Part shown: positions 1 through 10,543 of the stretch, one piece after another
How positions within the stretch are numbered: the first letter of the stretch is position 1
Layout: each line of letters begins with the position of its first letter
NCBI GenBank assembly: GCA_964017045.1
Contig: OZ024810.1
Coordinates: 3,087,365 to 3,151,364 of the forward strand
From: Omphiscola glabra
Lineage: Eukaryota > Mollusca > Gastropoda > Lymnaeidae
Length of the DNA: 64,000 bases
Direction: 5' to 3'
Notes under the pieces: model-generated
What the model saw: the letters and a program-made list of their open reading frames with translations, nothing else
Database searches by the model: none
Told to the model about the DNA's origin: nothing
Translations under genes and position numbers: made by a program

Positions 1-100
1 TTCTTTAACTAGGGCACTAACTAAAGAATTAGGCCGTCTTTGTGCGTGTATTTGTGTTAAGAGAGGAACTTTTTTTTTTATAAAGTTGGACCGTCGGATT

Positions 101-203
101 TTAAGAAATAGCTTTATTTCCTACATGACTCAGCACTTTACTAACACCTATCAAGATACCACCAATGATAATGGTAACAAAGGTATTGCCGTAAATGAAC
201 AAT
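101..203 (-). pseudogene. Claudin-like copy A: truncated exon 3
   Basis: Read on the minus strand this encodes the last part of the claudin-like protein: a glycine-rich fourth membrane helix (IIIGGILIGV), then HVGNKAIS and a stop, matching the copy B ending HIGNKGVS. The first half of the exon (third helix end and second loop) is missing. At about 204 the sequence passes directly into DNA resembling intron 2 of copy B (shared AACTTTGATT), with no acceptor AG at the junction. The 3' flank (about 40-100) also resembles that of copy B. This looks like an internally deleted relic. I found no exon 1 or 2 for it between here and copy B. Confidence 0.7.
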
Positions 204-639
204 TATAACTTTGATTTTACCGGAAAAAAAATTATTTTAACGTGGGAGTAAATATAAAAAAAAAATCTGCAGTAGATAATTTTTTTTCGTGGATAGTAAA
301 TAAGGTTGGTAGATGATAAGATGGCTAGAGGAGGATTGGCTATAGAGGTGGATGGATGGATCCATTGCTTTATATTAGTTGGATAAGATGATTGGATAGA
401 AGGTGATAGATTTGGACATACAATGAAAAGGTTCATGTTTACAATCAGAGATCTATGTACACACAGCGAAATGGAATAAGCACACAATTGAAAAAGGTAT
501 CCCTAATTAAATTTGAATGTGATGGTACATGTTATTATCGTAAATCTATATTTGCAAATATGTTAAGTATGGCATACATTGAAAACAAATTTGAAATAAT
601 TCTTTAAACGATTTAAAGTCCAAAATTAAATATATACAT
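204..639. other. Non-coding, intron-2-like flank of copy A
   Basis: AT-rich DNA with patches of similarity to intron 2 of copy B (about 10720-10930), including TGGATGGATGG-type tracts. The ORF here is low complexity. No gene seen. Confidence 0.5.
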
Positions 640-898
640 GGGGGATGTTGGTGTGTGTGTGGGGGTGTTGGTGGGGGATGCTGGTGGGGGATGTTGGTAG
701 GGGATGTTGGTGGTGGATGTCTGTGAGTGTATGGGATATTGGTGGGGGAAGTTGGTGGTGGATGTCTGTGAGTGTGTGGGATATTGGTGGGGGAAGTTGG
801 TGGGGGATGTTCGTGGGGGATGTTGGTGGGGGATGTTGGTGGGGGATGTTGGTGGGGGAAGTTGGTGGGGGATGTTCGTGGGGGATGTTGGTGGGGAT
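640..898. repeat. G-rich minisatellite, about 14-bp unit
   Basis: Units of GATGTTGGTGGGGG with interspersed GTCTGTGAGTGT variants, about 18 copies. Regularly spaced runs of four to five G on the plus strand make G-quadruplex formation plausible. Overlapping ORFs in three frames here are repeat artefacts. Confidence 0.85.
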
Positions 899-2308
899 AT
901 GTGAGTGTAATTAATTATGTGTATCTGGTTGGTAGTAGGATAGCTCTTAAAGGCGTCGTCATGGCATGAGATTGTTATGGTACTAGTAAATAATTTATTC
1001 AGTGAAGAAGTGAGTCAGGATTAATTATCCTTGTTAGTAACACAAATCTCAGAAATTCTCACTAATTAATGAAACGTTTGTTCCAGATTAGGAAACTGAA
1101 ACCAGACCATCCTTACAATTATAGAACAACCAAATGAAATATTTGATATGAGGACAGCTTCTTAGTTTGGGGTGGTGGGGTTCAGGCTTCTTGAAACAAA
1201 AATTAGATTGAGGATCCCTGAATTAAGAAAAAAACAGGACTTACCTGATGCTGACCCTCGCACTGTCCCCCAGGAAGTTGCACTGACGTCATCAATGTGT
1301 TGATAGCCATGAAGTCCTCAACGTGTTTGACGTGTATATAAACACAAGTCCAGTTGACATAAGTTGACCAGTCAACTGACACACTCTGTAACAACGAAGA
1401 GTTCTGCGGTCAGTTCTGCGGTCAGTTCATTATGTTTGGTAGATGAGAGGTGTCCAGCATGTGGGCCAGAAATTTTAAATAGTTTCAGTATCAAATAGAC
1501 AGGATCCACAAGAAATGAGCGAAGTTTAGAAACATTTTTATGTTGGTGTAGAGAGTATGCTGGTCAAGCATCGAAATGTCTTCTTATGACGTAGGCTGTG
1601 AATAAAGTATCCATCTGCATAGCTAATGGTAAATATCATGTGGTCAATGTGCTCAGAAATTGTTGGCCTGCTTGTGCTTGAGACAGCGGCTAAGCAGTCT
1701 GCATGGTCAAGTTTATATATCACATACCATTCTTCTTCATGTCTCAACGGACCTCTGTTGTTTCCTTCTCCCTGGGCTTAATGACGTCTTGAGACTTTTT
1801 GAGGACCACTACCATTTTCGGATTTAGTAATCCTTTTATTCAAATATTTTTTTTAAAAATCATATAATAGGGCCCCACAGGAGATACAGGACAATTGCGA
1901 TGGTTGCCTCGGTTGTCCATCTGTGTACTGTCCTGTGACGTGAGCTTGCTGGCATTTCTGCAAACATTCCCAAGCAATATCTAGCGGGCATCTGTACACA
2001 ATCTGCGATGGTTGTCACTCAATAATATATGTGTATACGTTTTTCATTTGAGATTGTCTTTGGCCCGATATTCGGTTCATCCTTCGTAGTAATATGGTCT
2101 GGAAACTTATACTATTCCATTTCATAACATGCTTGATTTGATTAACGTATCCTCTCATATATTTCCTTTTGGCAGTCAAAGTTTGTGGTGACGAAGTTCC
2201 CCACTCACTCAAACACAGCCAGGCAAGAGATGGTTAACGTGCGACTTTGCTCATAGGGGGACTTTGCTGAGTGGGACTTGTTTTGGAGTGTGACCTTGTT
2301 CAGAGTGG
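899..2308. other. Unannotated non-coding stretch
   Basis: No recognisable protein, RNA gene or mobile element. ORFs here are 70 codons or shorter, without family motifs. Confidence 0.4.
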
Positions 2309-2780
2309 CTCAGAATGGGATGTTCCTCACAATGGGATGTTCCTCCCAACGGGATGTTCCTCACTATGGGATGTTCCTCAGAATGGGATGTTCCTCACAA
2401 TAGAATGTTCCTCACAATGGGATGTTCTTCACAATAGGATGTTCCTCACTATGGGATGTTCCTCAGAATGGGATGTTCCTCACAATAGAATGTTCCTCAC
2501 AATGGGATTTTCCTCACAATAGGATGTTCCTCACAATGGGATGTTCCTCACAATGGGATTTTCCTCACAATAGGATGTTCCTCACAATGGGATGTTCCTC
2601 ACAATGGGATGTTCCTCACAATAGGATGTTCCTCACAATGGGATGTTCCTCACAATGGGATTTTCCTCACAATAGGATGTTCCTCACAATGGGATGTTCC
2701 TCACAATGGGATGTTCCTCACAATGGGATGTTCCTCCCAAAAGGATGTTCCTCACAATGGGATGTTCCTCACAATAGGAT
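2309..2780. repeat. 17-bp minisatellite
   Basis: About 28 copies of GGGATGTTCCTCACAAT with point variants (GGGATTTTCC, AGGATGTTCC). Open in several frames purely because the unit lacks stops. Confidence 0.95.
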
Positions 2781-4151
2781 GCCGCTCTGAGTGGGATGTT
2801 GTAGCAGTTTATCTTGAAATCTGCAATTTTAATACAATTAAAGAACATACAGAATGAGTGCACACATTCTTGCCGGACTTGGAACAAACAAATTGTGTGT
2901 ACATTTAGTTTAAAGTATGATGAATGTTATTGTTATACCTATGACGGCGTTTAGCAGAAACATTTCCATTTCTATTTTGTGTAACTTTTCATTACAGCTA
3001 AACATATTTTGTTTTATTTACACAAAATGTTTGTGTCTCATTAATGTACTAAAAGCTACATCGCTGTCCGATCTCTTTATGTATAATAATAATAATTCCA
3101 GAGTCTACGTTCTCCGCAATCAAGAAAGATAATTCAATTGAACCCACTTTTAATATTTTTTATGGCTAAACTCCCTTGCCTAAAGATCTTGCGGTAAAAA
3201 ATTACAACTTATTATTTCAATTACTTAAAAATTTTAAAACAATCTATCCTTTACTTTCCAATGTACTATTAGCGACACTCGGGGTGGGGGGGGGCGGGGG
3301 CACATATGGTGCTCCTTGTATCCACCAATGTTTAGTAAAGCAATAAGTCTGTGCGTAATGATGTTTCTTGTGTGCATGATTTTGTTACGTACGCGATGAA
3401 GAGCATTCTATTTTTGTTTTAAAGTTTAAGCTTCTTTTCCAATATTTTATATGGGCTACGTGGTTGTGTTGTCCCAGTTGTTATAAATAATAATCAAAAC
3501 AACATTATTAAAGACATAGCTGTAAACATGAAATACCTGAATCTAGGTTTCTAATAATGAAACATCTTACCAGAAAACAAATTAACTGCATTCAGAGATC
3601 ATTGTTTAACGATCGAGAATAAGGCATCAAAAACACGTCCAGAGAAATTCACGTAATTCTGTAAATAAATACATGTATTTGCTTCTTTTCTTATTTCTCT
3701 ATTAAATCAAATATAAACGTTCTAAAATTTAGAATATTAAAAAAATTAAAAACAACAAATCAAATATTATTTTAGAGCGTTTAAAATTCTGAAAGACACA
3801 CTCAGCACGCCATTACACTACACATTCAGAAAGACACACACAGCACGCCATTGTTATTTTATTGTGAGTACAAGTCATGAATGACGCGTCACGCCTTCAA
3901 CACATTAAATAAAATCACCTTATCTCAATGTGATTAGATGGCAAGTCTCAACTGTACATGCTGTTAGAACCGAATGCGAGTCTGGGTTGTAAATAACGTG
4001 TTAGTATAGAAGGCAAGTCTCAGCTGTAAATAATGTGTAACTATAGGAGCCAAATCTCAGCTGTAAATAACGTGTTTGCATAGAATTAGAAGATGTGTTG
4101 GACATAGTACAGGTGACGTTTATCACCGGGATGAGTGATTTCCCTTTTGTC
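2781..4151. other. Non-coding stretch with weak repeats
   Basis: AT-rich. A pair of copies of AAAGACACAC-CAGCACGCCATT lies at about 3790-3860, and three degenerate copies of a GCAAGTCTCAGCTGTAAATAA-like segment of about 50-70 bp lie at about 3940-4080. A G-run sits near 3283-3300. No gene recognised. Confidence 0.4.
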
Positions 4152-4538
4152 AATGGACTACGATTAGTCACTTCCTTGTTTTGTCACGTGATACGTACCA
4201 GCCATTAGTAGGCTTTCTGCTACACATAACAACACATAACAACAGATAAACAGCTGATCAGCCATTGCCATTAATTCTAAAGCAAAATGTTTGTCTCCAT
4301 CAGCGCTTCCCCAGTGTTAATTAAAATTTTACTTTTCAAAATATTCTTGAATACACGCGTTTTTTAAAAAATGACATTCATAAATGTGACAATAATTATA
4401 ATTCAGTTATGATTAAAGGAAGAAAGTTGTTTGAAGAAAAATTTGTGAGCGACTAGTGTGTTGCAGACAGCCTACCGGAAGTATTACTTGTTTTTACACG
4501 TATCACGTGACAAAACAATCGACTAATCGTAGTCCATT
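4152..4538. mobile_element. Non-autonomous element with long terminal inverted repeats (MITE)
   Basis: The ends form an inverted repeat. AATGGACTACGATTAGTC at 4152 matches the reverse complement of the end at 4538, followed by TTGTTTTGTCACGTGATACG in both arms, and similarity continues to GTAGGCT.TCTGC.ACACA, giving arms of about 76-80 bp. The interior is about 230 bp, AT-rich and non-coding. I could not define a target duplication, so the superfamily is unknown and the boundaries are good to a few bases. Confidence 0.7.
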
Positions 4539-5460
4539 CTTCGATTTCTTTCATTTTTACTTTAGTCTTTAGTTAAAATTTATTATTTTAAAATAAACAT
4601 TTAATACGCCGATATAAATTTGTAAAAGAATATTTCATTGGAAGGTTAATTATAATAGTTAAAACGAGGCTACATTTTGAAGCACACGTGTTTTAGAAAA
4701 GGGAATGGAGCGACTCGTTGACAAATCTTGTCGCATACCTAGACCTAGTAATAGAGTTAGAGGAATGAAATAAATTTATACATTCGCCGCAAAAATATGC
4801 CGGCTGAAATTATACCAGGAAAGGGCGCAACCATTAAATTTATCTTTTCGTTCCTATTTTCATTATCTCAGTAAGTTAGTCGAAACAACACATTCACTTC
4901 ACCATTTGCCCCTCCCCATTTTAGCAGGCGTGATTTCGCATTGCTTATTTATTTTTACACAGCAGTCATCTTTCTTGCTATGACACGTCTGTCGTCATGG
5001 CAACGAAGATGGCGGCCGTGTGGGGAAAACAACAAGAAGGGCAAACAAAAACACCAAAAAAAAAACAACAAAACAACACGGTAGAATATGGGGGAAGCAT
5101 GAAGCTTACATTTACGGGCAAATCTTAGATATAAATAATGTTAATATTTGCAGCTATATATTTACTGTGGAATAAAATGTCGAAATATAAGTTGATTTAT
5201 ATATATATATTATGTTGTAGCACGCGTATTCTCCATGTTTCTTATTAATATCATCTACTTATTATATAAAAACTTCTAGAAAATCCCATTTTTAAACTTA
5301 ATGAGATGACTTTTTGTACTGAAATATTCGAGGTTTTTACACAAATCCTCACCATACTTTGAGATTGACCATATTTTCGTTATCACATTTCGGTCAAGTT
5401 TTCTGGATACAAATTTATGTACATTAAAAAATAAAGTTATTTATGTGAATTAAACATTCC
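4539..5460. other. Non-coding stretch containing a small GC-rich island
   Basis: Mostly AT-rich. The section near 4980-5040 is more GC-rich and carries factor-like motifs (listed separately). A 43-codon ORF starts at 4997 on the plus strand; it is lysine/glutamine-rich from A-runs and I do not call it a gene. Confidence 0.35.
4991..5017. promoter_or_regulatory. RFX X-box-like and YY1-like motifs, adjacent
   Basis: GTCGTCATGGCAAC (4991-5004) fits the palindromic RFX X-box pattern (GTTGCCATGGCAAC type). Immediately after it, AAGATGGCGGCC (5006-5017) fits the YY1 consensus AANATGGCGGC, which is typical of metazoan transcription or translation starts. No downstream gene is visible, so function is inferred from motif form only. 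Confidence 0.3.
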
Positions 5461-5636
5461 AATCAGGTCTATGACACAGGGAGACCCTACGTCTATTCAA
5501 TCAGGTCTATGACACAGGGGGACCCTACATCTATTCAATCAGGTCTATGACACAGGGAGACCCTACATCTATGCAATCAGGTCTATGACACAGGGAGACC
5601 CTACATCTATCAATCAGGTCTATGGCACAAAGAGAC
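5461..5636. repeat. 38-bp minisatellite
   Basis: About 4.6 copies beginning AATCAGGTCTATGACACAGG, with starts at 5461, 5499, 5537, 5575 and 5612. Confidence 0.9.
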
Positions 5637-5820
5637 AAAAGGAATATATATATATTTTTAAACAAGAGTTATTTTAAGTGCATCAAACATTTCAATCAAG
5701 TCCACGATACAATGAGACACATCAGCACACCTAGGACTCTCTACAGATTGGTATATGTAGGCTGCATACTTGACTATAGTGAAACCTGGAAATAGCGTGA
5801 ACCCGTGTGACCGAAGCAAA

Positions 5821-5938
5821 ATGGTGCTATTTGCAGAGATGGTGCTATTTTCAGGGATTGTGCGATTTTCAGGGATGATGTTATTTTCAAAGCTGATGCT
5901 ATTTGCTGGTTGGTGCTATTTGTAGGGTGGTGCTATTA
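5821..5938. repeat. Degenerate 18-bp repeat
   Basis: About 6.5 diverged copies of ATGGTGCTATTTTCAGGG. Confidence 0.75.
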
Positions 5939-6082
5939 GCAGGTTCGACCAGTATTAAATTATTCGTTCTTCCATATTTCACTGTAGTTGGTCATTACAA
6001 CGTTTCCATATATATGATTTGCCTTCAGTTGGTCATTATAACATTACCATATATATATACTACGCTTTCATTTGGTCATTAT

Positions 6083-6460
6083 AACATTACCATGACGTCG
6101 CTATGCACATCCCAAGCATTGGTGCATGATTACATGCATGACGTCGCTATACACACCCCAAGCATTGGGGCAGGATTACACACATAACGTCGATATGCAG
6201 AACCCAAACATTGGTGCAGGATTACACACATGACGTCGATATGCACACCTCAAACTTTTCTGCAGGATTACACACATGACGTCGCTATGCACACCCCGAA
6301 AATTGGTGCAGGATTACACACATGACGTGGCTATGCACACCCCGAACATTGCTGCAGGATTACACACATGACGTCGCTATGCACACCCCAAACTTTTGTG
6401 CAGGATTACTCACATGACTTCACTATGCACACCCAAAACATTGGTGCAGGATTACACACA
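6083..6460. repeat. 46-bp minisatellite with CRE-like core
   Basis: About eight copies. Most contain CATGACGTCGCTATGCACAC followed by an AACATTGGTGCAGGATTACA-type segment. TGACGTC(G) is a cAMP-response-element-like core. Confidence 0.9.
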
Positions 6461-6882
6461 GTTCACTTCCATGTTGCAGCTCACATCAAAAGTTCTCAAG
6501 AGAACATTGTTGAGGGAACTCATTATGTAAGTACCCGATTTTTTCCCCAGGGATTCTCAATCGAATATTATGTTAAAATATCCACCCCGAACCATTAAAA
6601 TAAGCTCAACCACAAAATTAAGTATCTTTTTGGAAGTAATCCATTTATGTTTTCATTCTATTAATGGCAAAATGCTTTTATTTTTCATCAAAAATATTTA
6701 AACAAAATTGATACATTTATTGGGAATCCCTGAACATTGTTTCTTACTAACAATCATGAGGATTAATTATTCCTTACTAACTTCTTGTGCTTTTTCTGTT
6801 ACCTCTATATCTATATTTGGGTGCACACACGCACGCAAATACACCCTTAACAAGCTGATAGCCGCACACTCGTGGACATTTG
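6461..6882. other. Non-coding stretch
   Basis: No gene, RNA or element recognised between the two arrays. Confidence 0.4.
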
Positions 6883-7214
6883 AGAACCTACTCACATAAA
6901 TGTCCACTCCAGAACCTACTCACATAAATGTCCACTTCAGAACCTACTCACATAAATGTCCACTCCAGAAGCTACTCACATAAATGTCCACTCCAGAACC
7001 TACTCACATAAATGTCCACTCCAGAACCTACTCACATAAATGTCCACTCCAGAACCTACTCACATAAATGTCCACTCCAGAAGCTACTCAATAAATGTCC
7101 ACTCCAGAACCTACTCACATAAATGTCCGCTCCAGAACCTACTCACATAAATGTCCACTCCAGAACCTACTCACATAAATGTTCACTCCAGAACCTACTC
7201 ACATAAATGTCCAC
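6883..7214. repeat. 28-bp minisatellite
   Basis: About 12 copies. The unit begins GAACCTACTCACATAAATGT and ends CCACTCCA. One copy (near 7085) has lost 2 bp. Confidence 0.95.
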
Positions 7215-7750
7215 TTGCAAAAGAACCAACGAACAATTTCTTGCACGAAACAGCAGGTCGTCACGTGATCCACTGACAACAAGGACAGGATACCCAAAAG
7301 GTAAGTTTCATCACAATCAATGATCATTAATTTAAAGTATTCGTTACCAAATGTTATGCGCTCACACACAGCATCTATTTCTATTTGAATTCACCATTAA
7401 TGATCTTCCACCATACTCTTGAAAAAGTAATCAGTGGTTTCCCCCGCTAATCTAATTAACTATATATTATTGAATTAAACTGGCAAAAGTCTATACTATA
7501 ATTAGATATTCAAATCTTTACAGCTTGCGGCACAAACAATATCACAATATCGTTTTAAATCCAATGCATTTTAGCTTTTTTGTGTGTAACGAATTGTTCC
7601 TGAAACACATCGGTAAAAGTGGACATCGCGTTGTAGCCCGTGGAAACGGTAGCCAGAACAACTTCGCTTTCTTAGCAATGTAATGTTGTAGTTTTTTTTA
7701 TATCATTTGTAAAAATTTAAATTGAAACTTAAAGTTGAAATTGCAAATTT
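7215..7750. other. Non-coding stretch
   Basis: AT-rich spacer without recognised features. Confidence 0.4.
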
Positions 7751-8200
7751 CCCATATCTCGTGCTACATAGTACCTTATTATAACATTCCCATGCATCGT
7801 GCTACCTATTACCTTCATAAAACTTTCCCATTCACCGTGCTACCTATTACCTTCATAAAAATTTCCAATATTTCGTGCTACCTATTACCTTCATAAAACC
7901 TTCCAATATCTCGTGCTACCTATTACCTTCATAAAACTTGTCCATAATTCGTACTACCTATTACCTTCTAAATACTTTCTCATAGTTTGTGCTACATATT
8001 ACATTTATATAATGTTCCCATAGTTTGTGCTAGATAGTACCTTCATGTACTTTTCCATTTTCTCGTGCTACATATTCCCTTCAAAAACTTTCCCATATAT
8101 CATCCAACATATTACTTCATTTAAATTTCCTATACTTCGTGCTACATATAATTTTCTCATAGTTTGCGCTATATATTACCTTTATATAACTTTCCCTATA
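7751..8200. repeat. Degenerate 38-bp minisatellite
   Basis: About 12 copies with core CGTGCTACCTATTACCTTCA then TAAAACTTTCC. Divergence rises toward the right end. Confidence 0.85.
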
Positions 8201-8340
8201 GCTTGTTTTATTTTTCCCTTTGTAAAATCTGTTAATTGCTTTAAATAGAGAACGACCGTTCTGATTTCGGCCAAAAGCAAAACAAATTTCGGTCACCCTC
8301 AAGAATTAATCGAGTCCATGAGTGAATGAAAACAATGATC

Positions 8341-9510
8341 AAAGTAATGTTTGATAGGTTGACCAATGTAATTTTGAGATAGATGTTTGACCAATGTAAT
8401 TTTGAGATAGATGTTTGACCAATGTAATTTTGAGATAGATGTTTGACCAATGTAATTTTGAGATAGATGGTTGACCAATGTAATTTTGAGATAGATGGTT
8501 GATCAATGTAATTTTGAGATAGATGGTTGACCAATGTAATTTTGAGATAGATGTTTGACCAATGTAATTTTGAGATAGATGGTTGATCAATGTAATTTTG
8601 AGATAGATGGTTGACCAATGTAATTTTGAGATAGATGGTTGACCAATGTAATTTTGAGATAGATGGTTGACCAATGTAATTTTGAGATAGATGGTTGACC
8701 AATGTAATTTTGAGATAGATGGTTGACCAATGTAATTTTGAGATAGATGGTTGACCAATGTAATTTTGAGATAGATGGTTGACCAATGTAATTTTGAGAT
8801 AGATGGTTGACCAATGTAATTTTGAGATAGATGGTTGACCAATGTAATTTTGAGATAGATGGTTGACCAATGTAATTTTGAGATAGATGGTTGACCAATG
8901 TAATTTTGAGATAGATGGTTGACCAATGTAATTTTGAGATAGATTGTTGACCAATGTAATTTTGAGATAGATGGTTGACCAATGTAATTTTGAGATAGAT
9001 GTTTGATCAATGTAATTTTGAGATAGATGTTTGACCAATGTAATTTTGAGATAGATGGTTGACCAATGTAATGCTTGAGATAGATGTTTGACCAATGTAA
9101 TTTTGAGATAGATGTTTGACCAATGTAATTTTGAGATATATGTTTGACCAATGTAATTTTGAGATAGATGTTTGACCAATGTAATGCTGAGATAGATGTT
9201 TGACCAATGTAATGCTGAGATAGATGTTTGACCAATGTAATTTTGAGATAGATGTTTGACCAATGTAATTTTGAGATATATTTTTGACCAATGTAATTTT
9301 GAGATAGATGTTTGACCAATGTAATTTTGAGATAGATGTTTGACCAATGTAATTTTGAGATAGATGTTTGACCAATGTAATTTTGAGATAGATGTTTGAC
9401 CAATGTAATGCTGAGATAGATGTTTGACCAATGCAATTTTGAGATAGATGTTTGATCAATGTAATTTAGAGATAGATGTTTGACCAATGTAATTTTGAGA
9501 TAGATGGTTG
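8341..9510. repeat. 28-bp minisatellite, about 41 copies
   Basis: The unit is GACCAATGTAATTTTGAGAT followed by AGATGGTT (or AGATGTTT); a central block is uniformly the GGTT type. Each unit holds a CCAAT box. Because 28 is not a multiple of 3 and no frame contains a stop, ORFs on the minus strand (432, 396 and 150 codons) cycle through all frames every 28 residues. They are treated as repeat artefacts; see findings for one with a hydrophobic N-terminus. Confidence 0.95.
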
Positions 9511-10543
9511 TTCTCTTTGTTAAAGAATGAAAAATGAATTTAAATGACAGAATGGACACACTTGATGACAGTAATATTAACAGTAATAAAAAAGTAGCTT
9601 GTACACAAGTTTTATTATACATTGTCAATGGTGTCAATTAATTAATGTAAATGATAGTTATACATTGTCAATGATGTAAATTAATTAATATAAATGATAA
9701 TTATACAAAGACAAGGTATCAATTAATTTGTAAAAATTAATTATGCAATAATCACTGATAATCAGCGGATTAAAAACTAAAATTATAATAAAGTCGTACA
9801 GAGTATGAATGGTTTTAAAGATTTCTACAGAATATTTTAATTGAGTGACATTTACTTTGGAATATCAATATAAAAAAAAAGCAAGAGATAAAATGATTAT
9901 ATGTTATGATAACAAAAAAATTAATTAAAATTCGGCATAAGATATATATCATTTATAATATATTTATATCGAAATCATATTTTATGAATAAAAGTAAAAT
10001 GAAATAAAGAACCATAGGATTAAATACAATTAAAATAGCATAAAAGTTTGAACATTAAATTGAGATCTTTCATTCAGTGATTCAAACTTGGAGAGCTTTA
10101 AGAACACGGAGTTTTAATTTGATATTTAGTTCAATCATTTATTGAATAGATAATTCGTTTTTAATAAAGTCAAAATAATAATGATAATTACATTTGAAAA
10201 AAGTTTGATCTTAATTCCATTTTGTGCTTGGAACCTTCATTGGTTAATGTAACATTTGTGCTGTAAGTTTTGAAGTTTTCGAATATTTCTTTTTTGTTTT
10301 ACTGATTTCTAGATTTCAAAGAACTTCAACATTTAAAGAAATGTATTTGTCGGAGTGTTTCTTGGTGGTGGTATTCTGTAGTGTAAACAGCGAATGGGAT
10401 TTTCTGTATTTCTTTCTTTAATCTTGTGTTTCGGTTTAGTAAAATCTCCCCCCTCCCCCCATTAACAAATATGTCTGCGTCAACATGTGTGTAAGTTAAG
10501 AGAGAGAGAGAGAGAGGTATATATAAAGGTGGACTGTCTGATA
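9511..10543. other. AT-rich 3' flank of claudin-like copy B
   Basis: Very AT-rich, non-coding. It contains a short near-duplicate (TTATACATTGTCAATG, about 9615 and 9658) and an (AG)n run at about 10499-10516. The 3' flank just below the copy B stop resembles that of copy A. Confidence 0.45.

Noticed and set aside
4997..5128. 43-codon ORF with strong start context
   Set aside because: The body is low-complexity Lys/Gln from A-runs, with no conservation evidence. Kept only as a regulatory-motif note.
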